Assembly: GCA_964408455.1 (NCBI GenBank)
Contig: CAYOZN010000011.1
Coordinates: 96,607-160,606 of the forward strand
Reading direction: 5' to 3'
Origin: CAYOZN01 sp964408455
GTDB taxonomy: Bacteria > Planctomycetota > Phycisphaerae > UBA1845 > UTPLA1
DNA: 64,000 nucleotides
The notes below the pieces were generated by a model that saw only the letters and a program-made list of their open reading frames with translations, was not told the DNA's origin and searched no databases. Below are positions 1-7,110 of the stretch, piece after piece (positions within the stretch are counted from its first letter, which is position 1; every line of letters begins with the position of its first letter). The position numbers were made by a program, and so were the translations under genes.

Positions 1-1
1 G

Positions 2-2107
2 GCCAGTGTCTCGCCGGCCGGCGATAGTGTCGTCTATTCGGCACTCGGCCGGCTCTATATTCGCGCCCTGCCGGATGGCGAGCCCCGGCGGCTGACGGAG
101 CAGGACACGCACTTCGAATACTATCCTTCCTTCTCCCGCGACGGCCGGCACGTCGTATATGTTTCGTGGGACGATGAAGCCCTCGGCGCCGTGCGAATCG
201 TCTCCGCAGCCGGCGGCGAAGGTCGCGCCGTCACGCCGGCCCCCGGTCACTACGTGGAACCGGTCCTTTCCCCCGATGGTTCGACCATCGTCTACCGCAA
301 AGCCGGCGGCGGCTCGCTGACGTCGCCGATGTGGTCCGGCGATCAGGGCGTTTATCAAATCAGCATCGAGAGCGGCACGCCGACGCGGATCACCCGAAAA
401 GGCCGGCGCCCGCAGTTTGGCACCGCTGGCGATCGTGTTTATCTGATTCACGCCTCGCAGGATGGCGAAAAGGACAAACACGAATTGTTCAGCATCGACC
501 TGGATGGAAGCGACGAACGCACCGAAGCCACCAGCGAGAATGCCGTCGAGTACGCAATTTCGCCGGATGGCCAATGGCTCGCATTCGTCGAACGATTCAA
601 TGCGTATGTGACCGCCTTCCCGCGTACCGGAAAGCCCATCAGCGTCGGGCCGAAGATGACATCCGTACCGGTGAAGCGCGTCTCCCGGGATGCGGGCGAG
701 TTCGTGCACTTTTCGGGAGACTCCGGAAAGCTGCACTGGACGCTTGGGCCGGAGTTGTACACGCGCGACCTGAAGGACGCCTTCGCCCATCTCGAAGGGG
801 CGCCCGAGACGCTGCCGGAGCCGCCCGAATCCGGCGTGAACATCTCATTCAAGGCGCCTTACGAAAAGCCTCGCGGACGCCTCGCACTGATCAATGCACG
901 CCTGATCACCATGCGAGGCGACGAGATCATCGATCCGGGCACAATCGTCGTCGAGCAGAACCGCATCATCGCCCTGGGCCGGACCGACGACTTGAAAATT
1001 CCCGGTGGAACCGAAGTGGTGGACCTCGCGGGCTGCACCATCATCCCGGGCCTCGTCGACGTGCACGACCACGGCCCGCACGGCGCAAACGGATTCATCC
1101 CGGAACAGAACTGGGCATTGCACGCCAAGCTGGCCTTCGGCGTGACGACGGTGCACGACCCGTCGCACGACACCAGGCTCATTTTCTCGTCGAGCGAGTT
1201 GGCCAAAGCCGGCGCGATCGTCGCCCCGCGCATCTTCTCGACCGGCACGATCCTCTATGGCGCCGCCGGCTCGTTCAAGGCCGAAGTCGATTCGCTCGAG
1301 GATGCCAAGTCGCACCTCCGCCGCATGCAGGCCGTCGGTGCATTCACGGTGAAGAGCTACAACCAACCGCGGCGCGATCAGCGGCAGCAGGTCATCGCGG
1401 CGGCACGGGAAGTCGGCATGATGGTCGTGCCGGAGGGCGGTGCACTTCTTCAGCACAACCTCACGATGGTGGTCGACGGCCACACCGGCGTCGAGCACTG
1501 TGTGCCGGTCGAGCACGTGTACAACGACGTGACGTCGCTTTGGGCGGCTTCGCAGACGGGCTATACGCCGACGCTGACGGTCGCCTATGGCGGGCTCGGT
1601 GGCGAAAGCTACTGGTATCAGCATACCAACGTGTGGGAGGATGAGCACCTGGCCACCTTTTTGCCCGCTTTCGTGATCGATCCCGTCTCCCGACGCCGCA
1701 CGATGGCGCCGGACAATGAGTGGAACCACTTCAACGCCGCAGGCGTATGCAAGAAATTCACCGACGCCGGCAAAAAAGTGAATCTGGGAGCGCACGGACA
1801 GCTCGCCGGCCTGGCACATCACTGGGAACTGTGGATGTTCGCCCAGGGCGGCATGACGCCGCTGGAGGTGATACGCGCCGGCACGCTGAACCCGGCGCAC
1901 TATCTCGGTCTCGATGGCGACATCGGCTCGCTGGAGCCCGGAAAGCTCGCGGACCTGGTGGTGCTGACAAGGAACCCGCTCGACGATATTCGCAACACCA
2001 CGTCCATGCGCTATGTCATGCTGAACGGCCGGCTGTACGACGCGCGAACGCTGGCCGAGATTGCACCCACGCCGCGCAAGCGCGAGCCGTATTTCTTCCA
2101 CAGATGA
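2..2107 (+). CDS. Secreted-type amidohydrolase with N-terminal PD40/TolB-like propeller repeats (5'-truncated)
   Basis: The frame is open from the left edge of the window, so the start and any signal peptide lie outside. The N-terminal part holds WD40-like PD40 repeats of the type found in TolB and dipeptidyl-peptidase propellers (SPDG, SRDG and SPDGQW motifs). From about residue 290 an amidohydrolase domain follows. It has the metal-binding 'DVHDHG' motif near residue 352, further histidines in 'VEHCVPVEH' and 'GAHGQLAG', and the closing 'GSLEPGKLADLVVL' strand typical of imidazolonepropionase/dihydroorotase-like enzymes. Proteins with this architecture hydrolyse C-N bonds of cyclic amides or peptides in the periplasm or outside the cell. 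The substrate cannot be told from sequence. The end is the TGA at 2105-2107. Confidence 0.9.
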   Translation, partial: ASVSPAGDSVVYSALGRLYIRALPDGEPRRLTEQDTHFEYYPSFSRDGRHVVYVSWDDEALGAVRIVSAAGGEGRAVTPAPGHYVEPVLSPDGSTIVYRKAGGGSLTSPMWSGDQGVYQISIESGTPTRITRKGRRPQFGTAGDRVYLIHASQDGEKDKHELFSIDLDGSDERTEATSENAVEYAISPDGQWLAFVERFNAYVTAFPRTGKPISVGPKMTSVPVKRVSRDAGEFVHFSGDSGKLHWTLGPELYTRDLKDAFAHLEGAPETLPEPPESGVNISFKAPYEKPRGRLALINARLITMRGDEIIDPGTIVVEQNRIIALGRTDDLKIPGGTEVVDLAGCTIIPGLVDVHDHGPHGANGFIPEQNWALHAKLAFGVTTVHDPSHDTRLIFSSSELAKAGAIVAPRIFSTGTILYGAAGSFKAEVDSLEDAKSHLRRMQAVGAFTVKSYNQPRRDQRQQVIAAAREVGMMVVPEGGALLQHNLTMVVDGHTGVEHCVPVEHVYNDVTSLWAASQTGYTPTLTVAYGGLGGESYWYQHTNVWEDEHLATFLPAFVIDPVSRRRTMAPDNEWNHFNAAGVCKKFTDAGKKVNLGAHGQLAGLAHHWELWMFAQGGMTPLEVIRAGTLNPAHYLGLDGDIGSLEPGKLADLVVLTRNPLDDIRNTTSMRYVMLNGRLYDARTLAEIAPTPRKREPYFFHR

Positions 2108-2118
2108 CACGATTTCTC

Positions 2119-2149
2119 ATCCGCAGATTACGCAGATTTGCGCAGATTA
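2119..2149 (+). repeat. 'CGCAGATTA' interspersed repeat, arm 1 of an inverted pair
   Basis: Just after the amidohydrolase stop lies a unit built from three tandem CGCAGATT-type words (ATCCGCAGATTACGCAGATT followed by TGCGCAGATTA). An almost perfect reverse complement lies at 2270-2299. The two arms enclose about 120 bp with no gene. They could form a long stem or mark a REP-like non-coding element. Confidence 0.75.
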
Positions 2150-2269
2150 GGCTTCGAATTGCGATTATTCTTGAAGAGCCACCGTAGCCTGTCCAATACC
2201 AACATCCAGGAGCGTTGTTCAAGCTTGTTACCTCGGAGCGTACCCATCCTTCGCATCACACCAAATCAA

Positions 2270-2299
2270 AATCTGCGCTAATCTGCGTAATCTGCGGAT
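2270..2299 (-). repeat. 'CGCAGATTA' interspersed repeat, arm 2 of an inverted pair
   Basis: This is the reverse complement of the unit at 2119-2149 with one mismatch (AATCTGCGCTAATCTGCGTA then ATCTGCGGAT). Two partial words (ATCTGCG, CAATCTGCGGAT) continue to about 2334, immediately next to the stop of amrB. It may act as a transcription-end structure for the two convergent genes. Confidence 0.75.
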
Positions 2300-2337
2300 T
2301 CCGTATCTGCGTCCATCGTGTCAATCTGCGGATAAAC

Positions 2338-3231
2338 TCAGCCTTCAATAACGATCCCCGCATAGCCGACCGTGTCGCGGGCGCTCTCGTCGCCGAAGCG
2401 GCTGCCGACGATGTGGCTGGCGGTGTGTTCCAGCAGCGTCGCCCGGCCAGCACCGTAGGCCTGGCAGGCGGCCAGTGTCGCAGCAATGGCCCCACCGCCG
2501 CAGGCATTCTTGTTGACAACCGCCTCGCGGACAGCCTCATCGGCCCGCAGGGAAAGCATCAGTTCGATCATGCGGCGATCGTTTGTTTTCATCGACCATT
2601 CAAGTGCCTGCGACCCGACGCCCTGGGGCGTGAAGCCGAAGCTCGGGCCGTAGTGCGTCAGATCGGTCGAGCAGATGAAGACCGCCCTCACGCCGTAGTG
2701 CCGACAGGCGCGACCGGCCGCCGCCCCCAGCATGGCGGCCTTTTCGTTGACCGGCACCATGATCGGCACGATGGGCACCCCTGGCATCAGGTGCTGGATG
2801 AATGGCACTTCTACCTCGATGCTGTGTTCGCTGTCGTGGGCGTGGGCGTCGGCGTCGAGCAGGCCCGTCTGCCCCATCAGCCGCTCGGCAAGCCGCGCCT
2901 CGATGTCGACGAGTCCCAGCGGCGTCTCCCACGCCCCGGAGGGAAAGACGCTGGGCCGCGGCCCGTGCAGGACGTGGATGGCCCCGAAGACAATGATGGC
3001 ATCGGGCGCCGGTCGCGCGGCGATGGTCCGAAAGACGCTGGCCGCGACGGAGCCGCTGTAGATCCACCCGGCGTGCGGCACGATGCCGCCGACGAATCGC
3101 TCGGCCCGATCGATCCCGTCGGGCACTGTCTCCTGCCCGGCGCGCTCGAGGCAGCTCTTCAACTCGTCGGCGCAGCGGTCGGGCTGGGCGGCGTAGAAGC
3201 GACCGGCAAAGGCAGGCTCGCGAATCATCAT
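2338..3231 (-). CDS. amrB: AmmeMemoRadiSam system protein B (MEMO1 family)
   Basis: The product is 297 residues. It begins with 'IREPAFAGRFYAA', carries 'GGIVPHAGWIYSGSVAA' near residue 49 and has conserved histidines in 'DAHAHDSEHSIEVEVPF'. These are the hallmarks of the MEMO1/AmrB dioxygenase-like fold (class III extradiol dioxygenase relatives). In bacteria the family usually occurs beside an AMMECR1 protein and a radical SAM enzyme; neither partner is within this window. A GGAGG ribosome-binding site sits about 7 bases upstream of the first ATG. The biochemical role of AmrB is poorly defined, so only the family is assigned. Confidence 0.88.
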   Translation of the reverse strand: MMIREPAFAGRFYAAQPDRCADELKSCLERAGQETVPDGIDRAERFVGGIVPHAGWIYSGSVAASVFRTIAARPAPDAIIVFGAIHVLHGPRPSVFPSGAWETPLGLVDIEARLAERLMGQTGLLDADAHAHDSEHSIEVEVPFIQHLMPGVPIVPIMVPVNEKAAMLGAAAGRACRHYGVRAVFICSTDLTHYGPSFGFTPQGVGSQALEWSMKTNDRRMIELMLSLRADEAVREAVVNKNACGGGAIAATLAACQAYGAGRATLLEHTASHIVGSRFGDESARDTVGYAGIVIEG

Positions 3232-3686
3232 TGGGCATCCTCCGCGGACCGGTCATTCTAGCGGCAAACGCGCGAGCGGGCGGAACCGATATCGGGTAAA
3301 CACCCTATGCGTCGCGAAAAACAGGCGATGCAAAGCGATGCAAAGCGGAGCGCGCATCGGGCAAATACCCTATGGCAGAGGCGCCCCACGAAAAACAACG
3401 TGAGGCAATCCGGGGCGCGCCTTACCGCGCGTTCTTTACTTATCAATGCACCGCGGCGGACCATGGGCCTTGCGGCTACTCAATAGATTAGGTCGCTGTT
3501 CCGCTAGAATGCCTGTGCGAGAAGGGGCCGTCAGCCGTACGAACCGGGTGCCGGGAAACCTGCGGGCAGGATTCCGCATATATCGGTATCCATTGCGAAT
3601 CCGCGCAGGGTTTTTCCTGCTATCGATTCACGCATTTGATCCGCCAAGCCGGGCTTGAGGACCGGCGACAACTGCCGCCCGCGGGA
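3232..3686. other. Intergenic stretch with a dispersed repeat; no gene seen
   Basis: About 450 bp between the amrB start and the duplicated apt fragment. It contains the dispersed element at 3293-3375. No open frame here has credible composition or homology. Promoter sequence for amrB is expected just right of 3231. Confidence 0.5.
3293..3375 (+). repeat. Dispersed repeat, copy 1 (GATGCAAA core)
   Basis: The core at about 3316-3355 contains two GATGCAAAGC words followed by GGAGCGCGC. It matches a second copy at 32251-32290 at roughly four of five positions. In this copy the core is bracketed by a short direct repeat, CGGGTAAACACCCTATG at 3293 and CGGGCAAATACCCTATGG at 3357. The nature of the element is unknown; it lies outside genes in both copies. 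Confidence 0.55.
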
Positions 3687-3847
3687 AGGATGCGTCAGCC
3701 GTTCACTTCGATGACGGAGTGGATCGGGTATTTTGCCAGCCTCTCGCGCCCCTTGAGAAAGGCCAGCTCGATCAGGAAGGCGACGCCGATGATCTGGCAG
3801 TCGAATTCCTCGACCAGCTCGCAGCAGGCCTGCATGGTGCCGCCGGT
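3687..3847 (-). repeat. 161-bp direct repeat, copy A: duplicated 3' end of apt
   Basis: This segment is identical over 161 bp to 4586-4746, which is the last third of apt plus 8 bp beyond its stop codon. Here it is an orphan 3' fragment with no promoter or start. Together the two copies flank the PIN/antitoxin-like cassette at 3879-4547. Perfect identity implies a recent event. Recombination between the copies would remove the cassette and leave an intact apt. Confidence 0.93.
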
Positions 3848-3878
3848 AGCGCAACGCAACGGCGATGTCACCCGACGC

Positions 3879-4073
3879 TCAGCCGGCCTGCTTCGTCTTC
3901 GACGATTCCGTCTTCTGGTCCGCCGGTCGTGCAGGCAGCTTGACCGACTTGCGGCCGGACTGTTCCTGCCGCCGCCGCGCATCTTCACAGATGGAATGGA
4001 GATCGTTGTCGAAGCGCTCCGCGATTTCCTCGCGAACCCGGTGAATTTGATCCACGATTGAATCGTCTTTCAT
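3879..4073 (-). CDS. Small antitoxin-like partner of a PIN-domain toxin
   Basis: A 64-residue, charged protein starting 'MKDDSIVDQIHRVREEIAER' and ending in a lysine/proline-rich tail. Proteins of this form (a D-x-I-V-x-E/Q-I/V-R motif followed by an 'NDLHSICEDARRRQ' helix) are usually encoded directly downstream of PIN toxins of the 'VYIETSIVSYL' type, which is the arrangement here. The start ATG at 4073 overlaps the toxin stop as ATGA, indicating translational coupling. The likely role is to bind and neutralise the PIN protein or to regulate the operon. A longer in-frame start at 4139 exists but would extend into the toxin gene. Confidence 0.7.
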   Translation of the reverse strand: MKDDSIVDQIHRVREEIAERFDNDLHSICEDARRRQEQSGRKSVKLPARPADQKTESSKTKQAG

Positions 4074-4547
4074 GGCGTAAGCCCCATCAGTTCGAAGGGC
4101 GTGCAGATGTTCGGCGAAGTGTAGCCGGCATCGCGGCACGTCTCCTCTATTTTACGCCACAAAACCGCGTTTGCCAGATGTTTACAGTTCCACGTCAGAA
4201 GATACTGAATTCCGTTGACCGTCGAAATAGCCAGATGCAGGGCATCGACCCGTGCGACCGGCGGAAGGGCGCCCTCGCTAAGCAGGCGTTCGGCCAGGGG
4301 TTCGATGTCAGGCGTGATGGCCAGCAAATCGATCTGGGCCAGCACGGCATGCCGATCAGCCGCTGCGCCGGGATCGCCTGCGCTCGCTTCGTCCAGCACG
4401 AATTGCGAAGTAAACAGCGAGAAATCCGGTCGGCGATCCCGCCACCACTGATTGGTGATTTCCTGCTGCTCGCAAGATCGCATCGTTAGAGGGTCGCGAC
4501 TTCAGATAACTAACGATACTCGTCTCGATGTAAACCGTAGGGTTCAT
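4070..4547 (-). pseudogene. PIN-domain (VapC-like) toxin gene with a frameshift
   Basis: The first 25 codons from the ATG at 4547 read 'NPTVYIETSIVSYLKSR', the canonical start of this PIN subfamily with its first acidic residue. The rest of the domain continues in another frame from about 4472. It includes 'EITNQWWRDRRPDF', 'LDEASAGDP', the conserved Asp in 'VDALHLAIS' and 'LTWNCKHLANA'. The switch occurs inside a GCAGCAG run around 4461-4475 and equals one extra base or two missing bases. PIN toxins are RNases using three or four acidic residues and Mg. Unless the shift is programmed or a sequencing error, the toxin is dead while its partner is intact. Confidence 0.75.
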
Positions 4548-4585
4548 CCTTGATACACCGGCGGCAACGGGCACGGAAGTTGTGT

Positions 4586-4746
4586 AGGATGCGTCAGCCG
4601 TTCACTTCGATGACGGAGTGGATCGGGTATTTTGCCAGCCTCTCGCGCCCCTTGAGAAAGGCCAGCTCGATCAGGAAGGCGACGCCGATGATCTGGCAGT
4701 CGAATTCCTCGACCAGCTCGCAGCAGGCCTGCATGGTGCCGCCGGT
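4586..4746 (-). repeat. 161-bp direct repeat, copy B: 3' end of the intact apt
   Basis: This is the copy inside the functional apt gene. It covers roughly codons 139-188 and the stop, plus 8 bp downstream. It is identical to 3687-3847 at an offset of 899 bp. Confidence 0.93.
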
Positions 4747-5160
4747 CGCCAGCAGATCGTCGATCATCAGCACCCGCGATGCCGGACGGATGGCATCCTC
4801 GATGATCTCCAGCGAGTCGCGGCCGTATTCCAGCTCGTACTCCACCTTCATCGTCTTGCCGGGGAGCTTGCCGGGCTTGCGGATGGGCACGAAGCCGGCC
4901 GACAGATTGCGTGCCACCGCCGTGCCGAAGATGAAGCCGCGGCTCTCGGCCCCGACGACCAGATCCACCGCCCCGCGGCGGAAGGGCTGGCAGAGATATT
5001 CGACGGCCAGCGACAGGGCCGACGGGCAGGCCAGGAGCGGCGTGATGTCCTTGAAGACGATGCCGGGCTTGGGGAAGTCGGGCACGTCGCGGATGAGACG
5101 CGCGAGGGCATTCACGTCGGGGATTTCGAACGGGAGCTGGTTGGTCATGGCGTGAATCAT
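4594..5160 (-). CDS. apt: Adenine phosphoribosyltransferase
   Basis: A 188-residue protein of normal length for Apt. It has the N-terminal 'IRDVPDFPKPGIVFKDITP' motif, 'DLVVGAESRGFIFG' (adenine pocket/flexible hood region) and the PRPP-binding loop 'VLMIDDLLATGGT' near residue 130. It converts adenine and PRPP to AMP in the cytoplasm for purine salvage. The start may be the ATG at 5160 or the one at 5148 (MTNQ); neither has a clear ribosome-binding site. The gene lies downstream of the palindrome array on the same strand. Its 3' end is duplicated beyond the PIN cassette. Confidence 0.95.
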   Translation of the reverse strand: MIHAMTNQLPFEIPDVNALARLIRDVPDFPKPGIVFKDITPLLACPSALSLAVEYLCQPFRRGAVDLVVGAESRGFIFGTAVARNLSAGFVPIRKPGKLPGKTMKVEYELEYGRDSLEIIEDAIRPASRVLMIDDLLATGGTMQACCELVEEFDCQIIGVAFLIELAFLKGRERLAKYPIHSVIEVNG

Positions 5161-5210
5161 ACGGGAGACGCGGGAGATATGGGAGTGACGAGAATCAGGG
5201 AGATGGACGG

Positions 5211-5599
5211 GGTGCCACTGCTTCCCGGCGCGCCGGGACAGTGCAATCCACCTCCCCGTGTGCCACTGCCGTGTGCCACTGCCGGGGTGCCACTGCTCTG
5301 TGAGCAGTGCAAATCACCGCCGGTGTGCCACTGCTTCAAGCAATGCAATCCACCTCCCCGTGTGCCACTGCTTCAAGCAGTGCAATCCACCGAAAGTGTG
5401 CCACGCTTGAAGAACGCCTGCTCGGACTTCTCACTGCTCACAGAGCAGTGGCACCCTGAGCAAGCACTGCTTGAAGCAGTGGCACACGAACGGAATCGCT
5501 CTCACTGCTCACAGAGCAGTGGCACCCTGGGGAAGCACTGCTTGAAGCAGTGGCACACCGATACAGCTTGAAAGAGCACTGCTTGAAGCAGTGGCACAC
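5211..5599. repeat. Dense array of about ten short palindromic elements (GTGCCACTGC...GCAGTGGCAC family)
   Basis: Within about 390 bp there are roughly ten imperfect hairpins. Each is built from GTGCCACTGCT, a variable short loop such as TCAAG or CTGTG, and its complement AGCAGTG(GCAC). Units left of about 5400 read GTGCCACTG first; units right of it are inverted, so the array is itself a large inverted arrangement. Two loop classes alternate, CTTGAAG and CTCACAGAG. The array fills the gap between htrA and apt. A two-hairpin copy of the same family interrupts anmK at 40462-40521. Confidence 0.88.
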
Positions 5600-5606
5600 G
5601 GACATG

Positions 5607-7025
5607 TTACTGCGACTTGACGAGCAGCGTGCCGCCGTTGGCAAGGCCGACGAGCACGTCGCCGCTGCCGCGGAGCACTTCGAACGACTGCTCCTCCAGC
5701 GGGCGGCTCTCAACCTGTACGATCACATCGCCCGGCGTCAGGCCGGCGCGATCGGCGGGGCTGCCCTTCTCGACCGAGAGGACGAGCAACGCCGTCTCCG
5801 GCAGATTGGCGGCGTCGCGCATGGCGGGATCGACGCTGCCCAGCGATGCGCCGCGGAAGGCCACGGCCGGCTGCGGCAGCGGCTGCGCCGCGGCCAGCGG
5901 CCGGCGGGCGAGCGTCACGCGGGCATGGCGGCGGCGGCCGTCGCGGACGTACTCGATCTTGACCGTGGCATCGGAGCCGGCCGCGCCGATGGCCCGGACG
6001 AACTCCTCCACGCCGTGCATGGTGACGCCGTCCACTGCCACCACGATGTCACCCGCCTCAAGGCCGGCCCGCGCCGCCGGACCGTCGGCATGCACCGCCG
6101 CCAGCATGGCTCCGATCGTGGCCGGCAGGCCCGCCCGCTGTCGAAGCCGGTCCGGCACGTCGTCCACATCGACGCCGACGAAGCCGTAGTCGATGAGCTG
6201 CCCGCGCAAGAGCTTGTCCACGATGACCCGCGTGTGCTGGTTGAGCGGCACGGCAAAGCCGATGCCCTCGTAACCGTCGGACCGCGTGCTGACGGCCGTG
6301 ATGACGCCGATGACGCGCCCGCGGATATCGACCAGCGGCCCGCCCGAATTGCCGGGATTGATGGGCGCCGTCGTCTGGATCATGTCGCCGTAGTAGCGAT
6401 CTTCCTCGCGGCCGAAGGCCTCCGGCAGCGGGCGGCCGATCGCGCTGACCAGGCCGTGACTCACCGCGGCCTGGCCGTCGCTGGAGAGGCCGAGCGGATT
6501 GCCCAGGGCCATGACGATGTGACCGCGTTCGACGGTGTCGGCGTCGCCCAGCTCGGCGATCTTCAGGTTTTCGGCGCGGATGCGAATGATGGCCAGATCG
6601 GAGCGGCGATCGTCGGCGATGCGCTGGGCGAGGACGCGCCGGCCGTCGTGCAATACGACGTGGATGGCCGCGGCGCCGTCGATGACGTGCTGACTGGTGA
6701 GGATCATGCCGTCGGCGCGGATCAGCACGCCGGAGCCGGTGCTGGTCCACATCCGCGGCGTCCAACCATCCCGCTGGCCGAGACTCGCGGGATTGCGATC
6801 GGCCTGGATGGCGACCACGGCCGGGCCGACGCGGCGCACCAGCTCGGCAAGGGCCAGCTGCATGCGCTCCAACAGCGCCGTGCCGTCATCCAGCAGCGCG
6901 ACGTGTTCGTGGGCGGCAGGTCCGGCAGGCTGGGAGGCCGCGGAGACATTCAGCTGGGCCGTGACCGGCCACGCGGTGACAAACGAAAGGCATATCGCGG
7001 AGGACAGGGAAATGGCGCGTCGCAT
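5607..7025 (-). CDS. HtrA/DegP-type periplasmic serine protease with two PDZ domains
   Basis: From the ATG at 7025 the product is 472 residues with a signal peptide ('RRAISLSSAICLSFVTAWPV...AQ'). The trypsin-like domain shows the full catalytic triad: His in 'ILTSQHVIDG', Asp in 'RRSDLAIIRI' and Ser in 'NPGNSGGPLVDI'. Two PDZ domains follow ('GFVGVDVDDVPD...GLEAGDIVVAVDG' and 'GSPADRAGLTPGDVIVQVE'). Such proteins degrade or chaperone misfolded envelope proteins. A GTG at 7067 is an alternative start but would bury the signal peptide. It follows the CvpA-like gene after about 85 bp on the same strand and may belong to that operon. Confidence 0.92.
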   Translation of the reverse strand: MRRAISLSSAICLSFVTAWPVTAQLNVSAASQPAGPAAHEHVALLDDGTALLERMQLALAELVRRVGPAVVAIQADRNPASLGQRDGWTPRMWTSTGSGVLIRADGMILTSQHVIDGAAAIHVVLHDGRRVLAQRIADDRRSDLAIIRIRAENLKIAELGDADTVERGHIVMALGNPLGLSSDGQAAVSHGLVSAIGRPLPEAFGREEDRYYGDMIQTTAPINPGNSGGPLVDIRGRVIGVITAVSTRSDGYEGIGFAVPLNQHTRVIVDKLLRGQLIDYGFVGVDVDDVPDRLRQRAGLPATIGAMLAAVHADGPAARAGLEAGDIVVAVDGVTMHGVEEFVRAIGAAGSDATVKIEYVRDGRRRHARVTLARRPLAAAQPLPQPAVAFRGASLGSVDPAMRDAANLPETALLVLSVEKGSPADRAGLTPGDVIVQVESRPLEEQSFEVLRGSGDVLVGLANGGTLLVKSQ

Positions 7026-7110
7026 ATGGCAAATAGAGCCAGTCTGGGCGAAAAGGCTGGATTGCACGTGCGTTCGGCTCCCTCCAAACGGATCGGCCGC
7101 GTTGAGCCGG

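Noticed and set aside
4594..5160. apt as a pseudogene because a fragment is duplicated
   Set aside because: The upstream copy is full length with an intact PRPP loop and a normal C-terminus; only the 3687-3847 fragment is non-functional.
5161..5606. CRISPR array between apt and htrA
   Set aside because: Units are short palindromes with variable spacing and opposite orientations; there are no uniform repeats and spacers and no cas genes.
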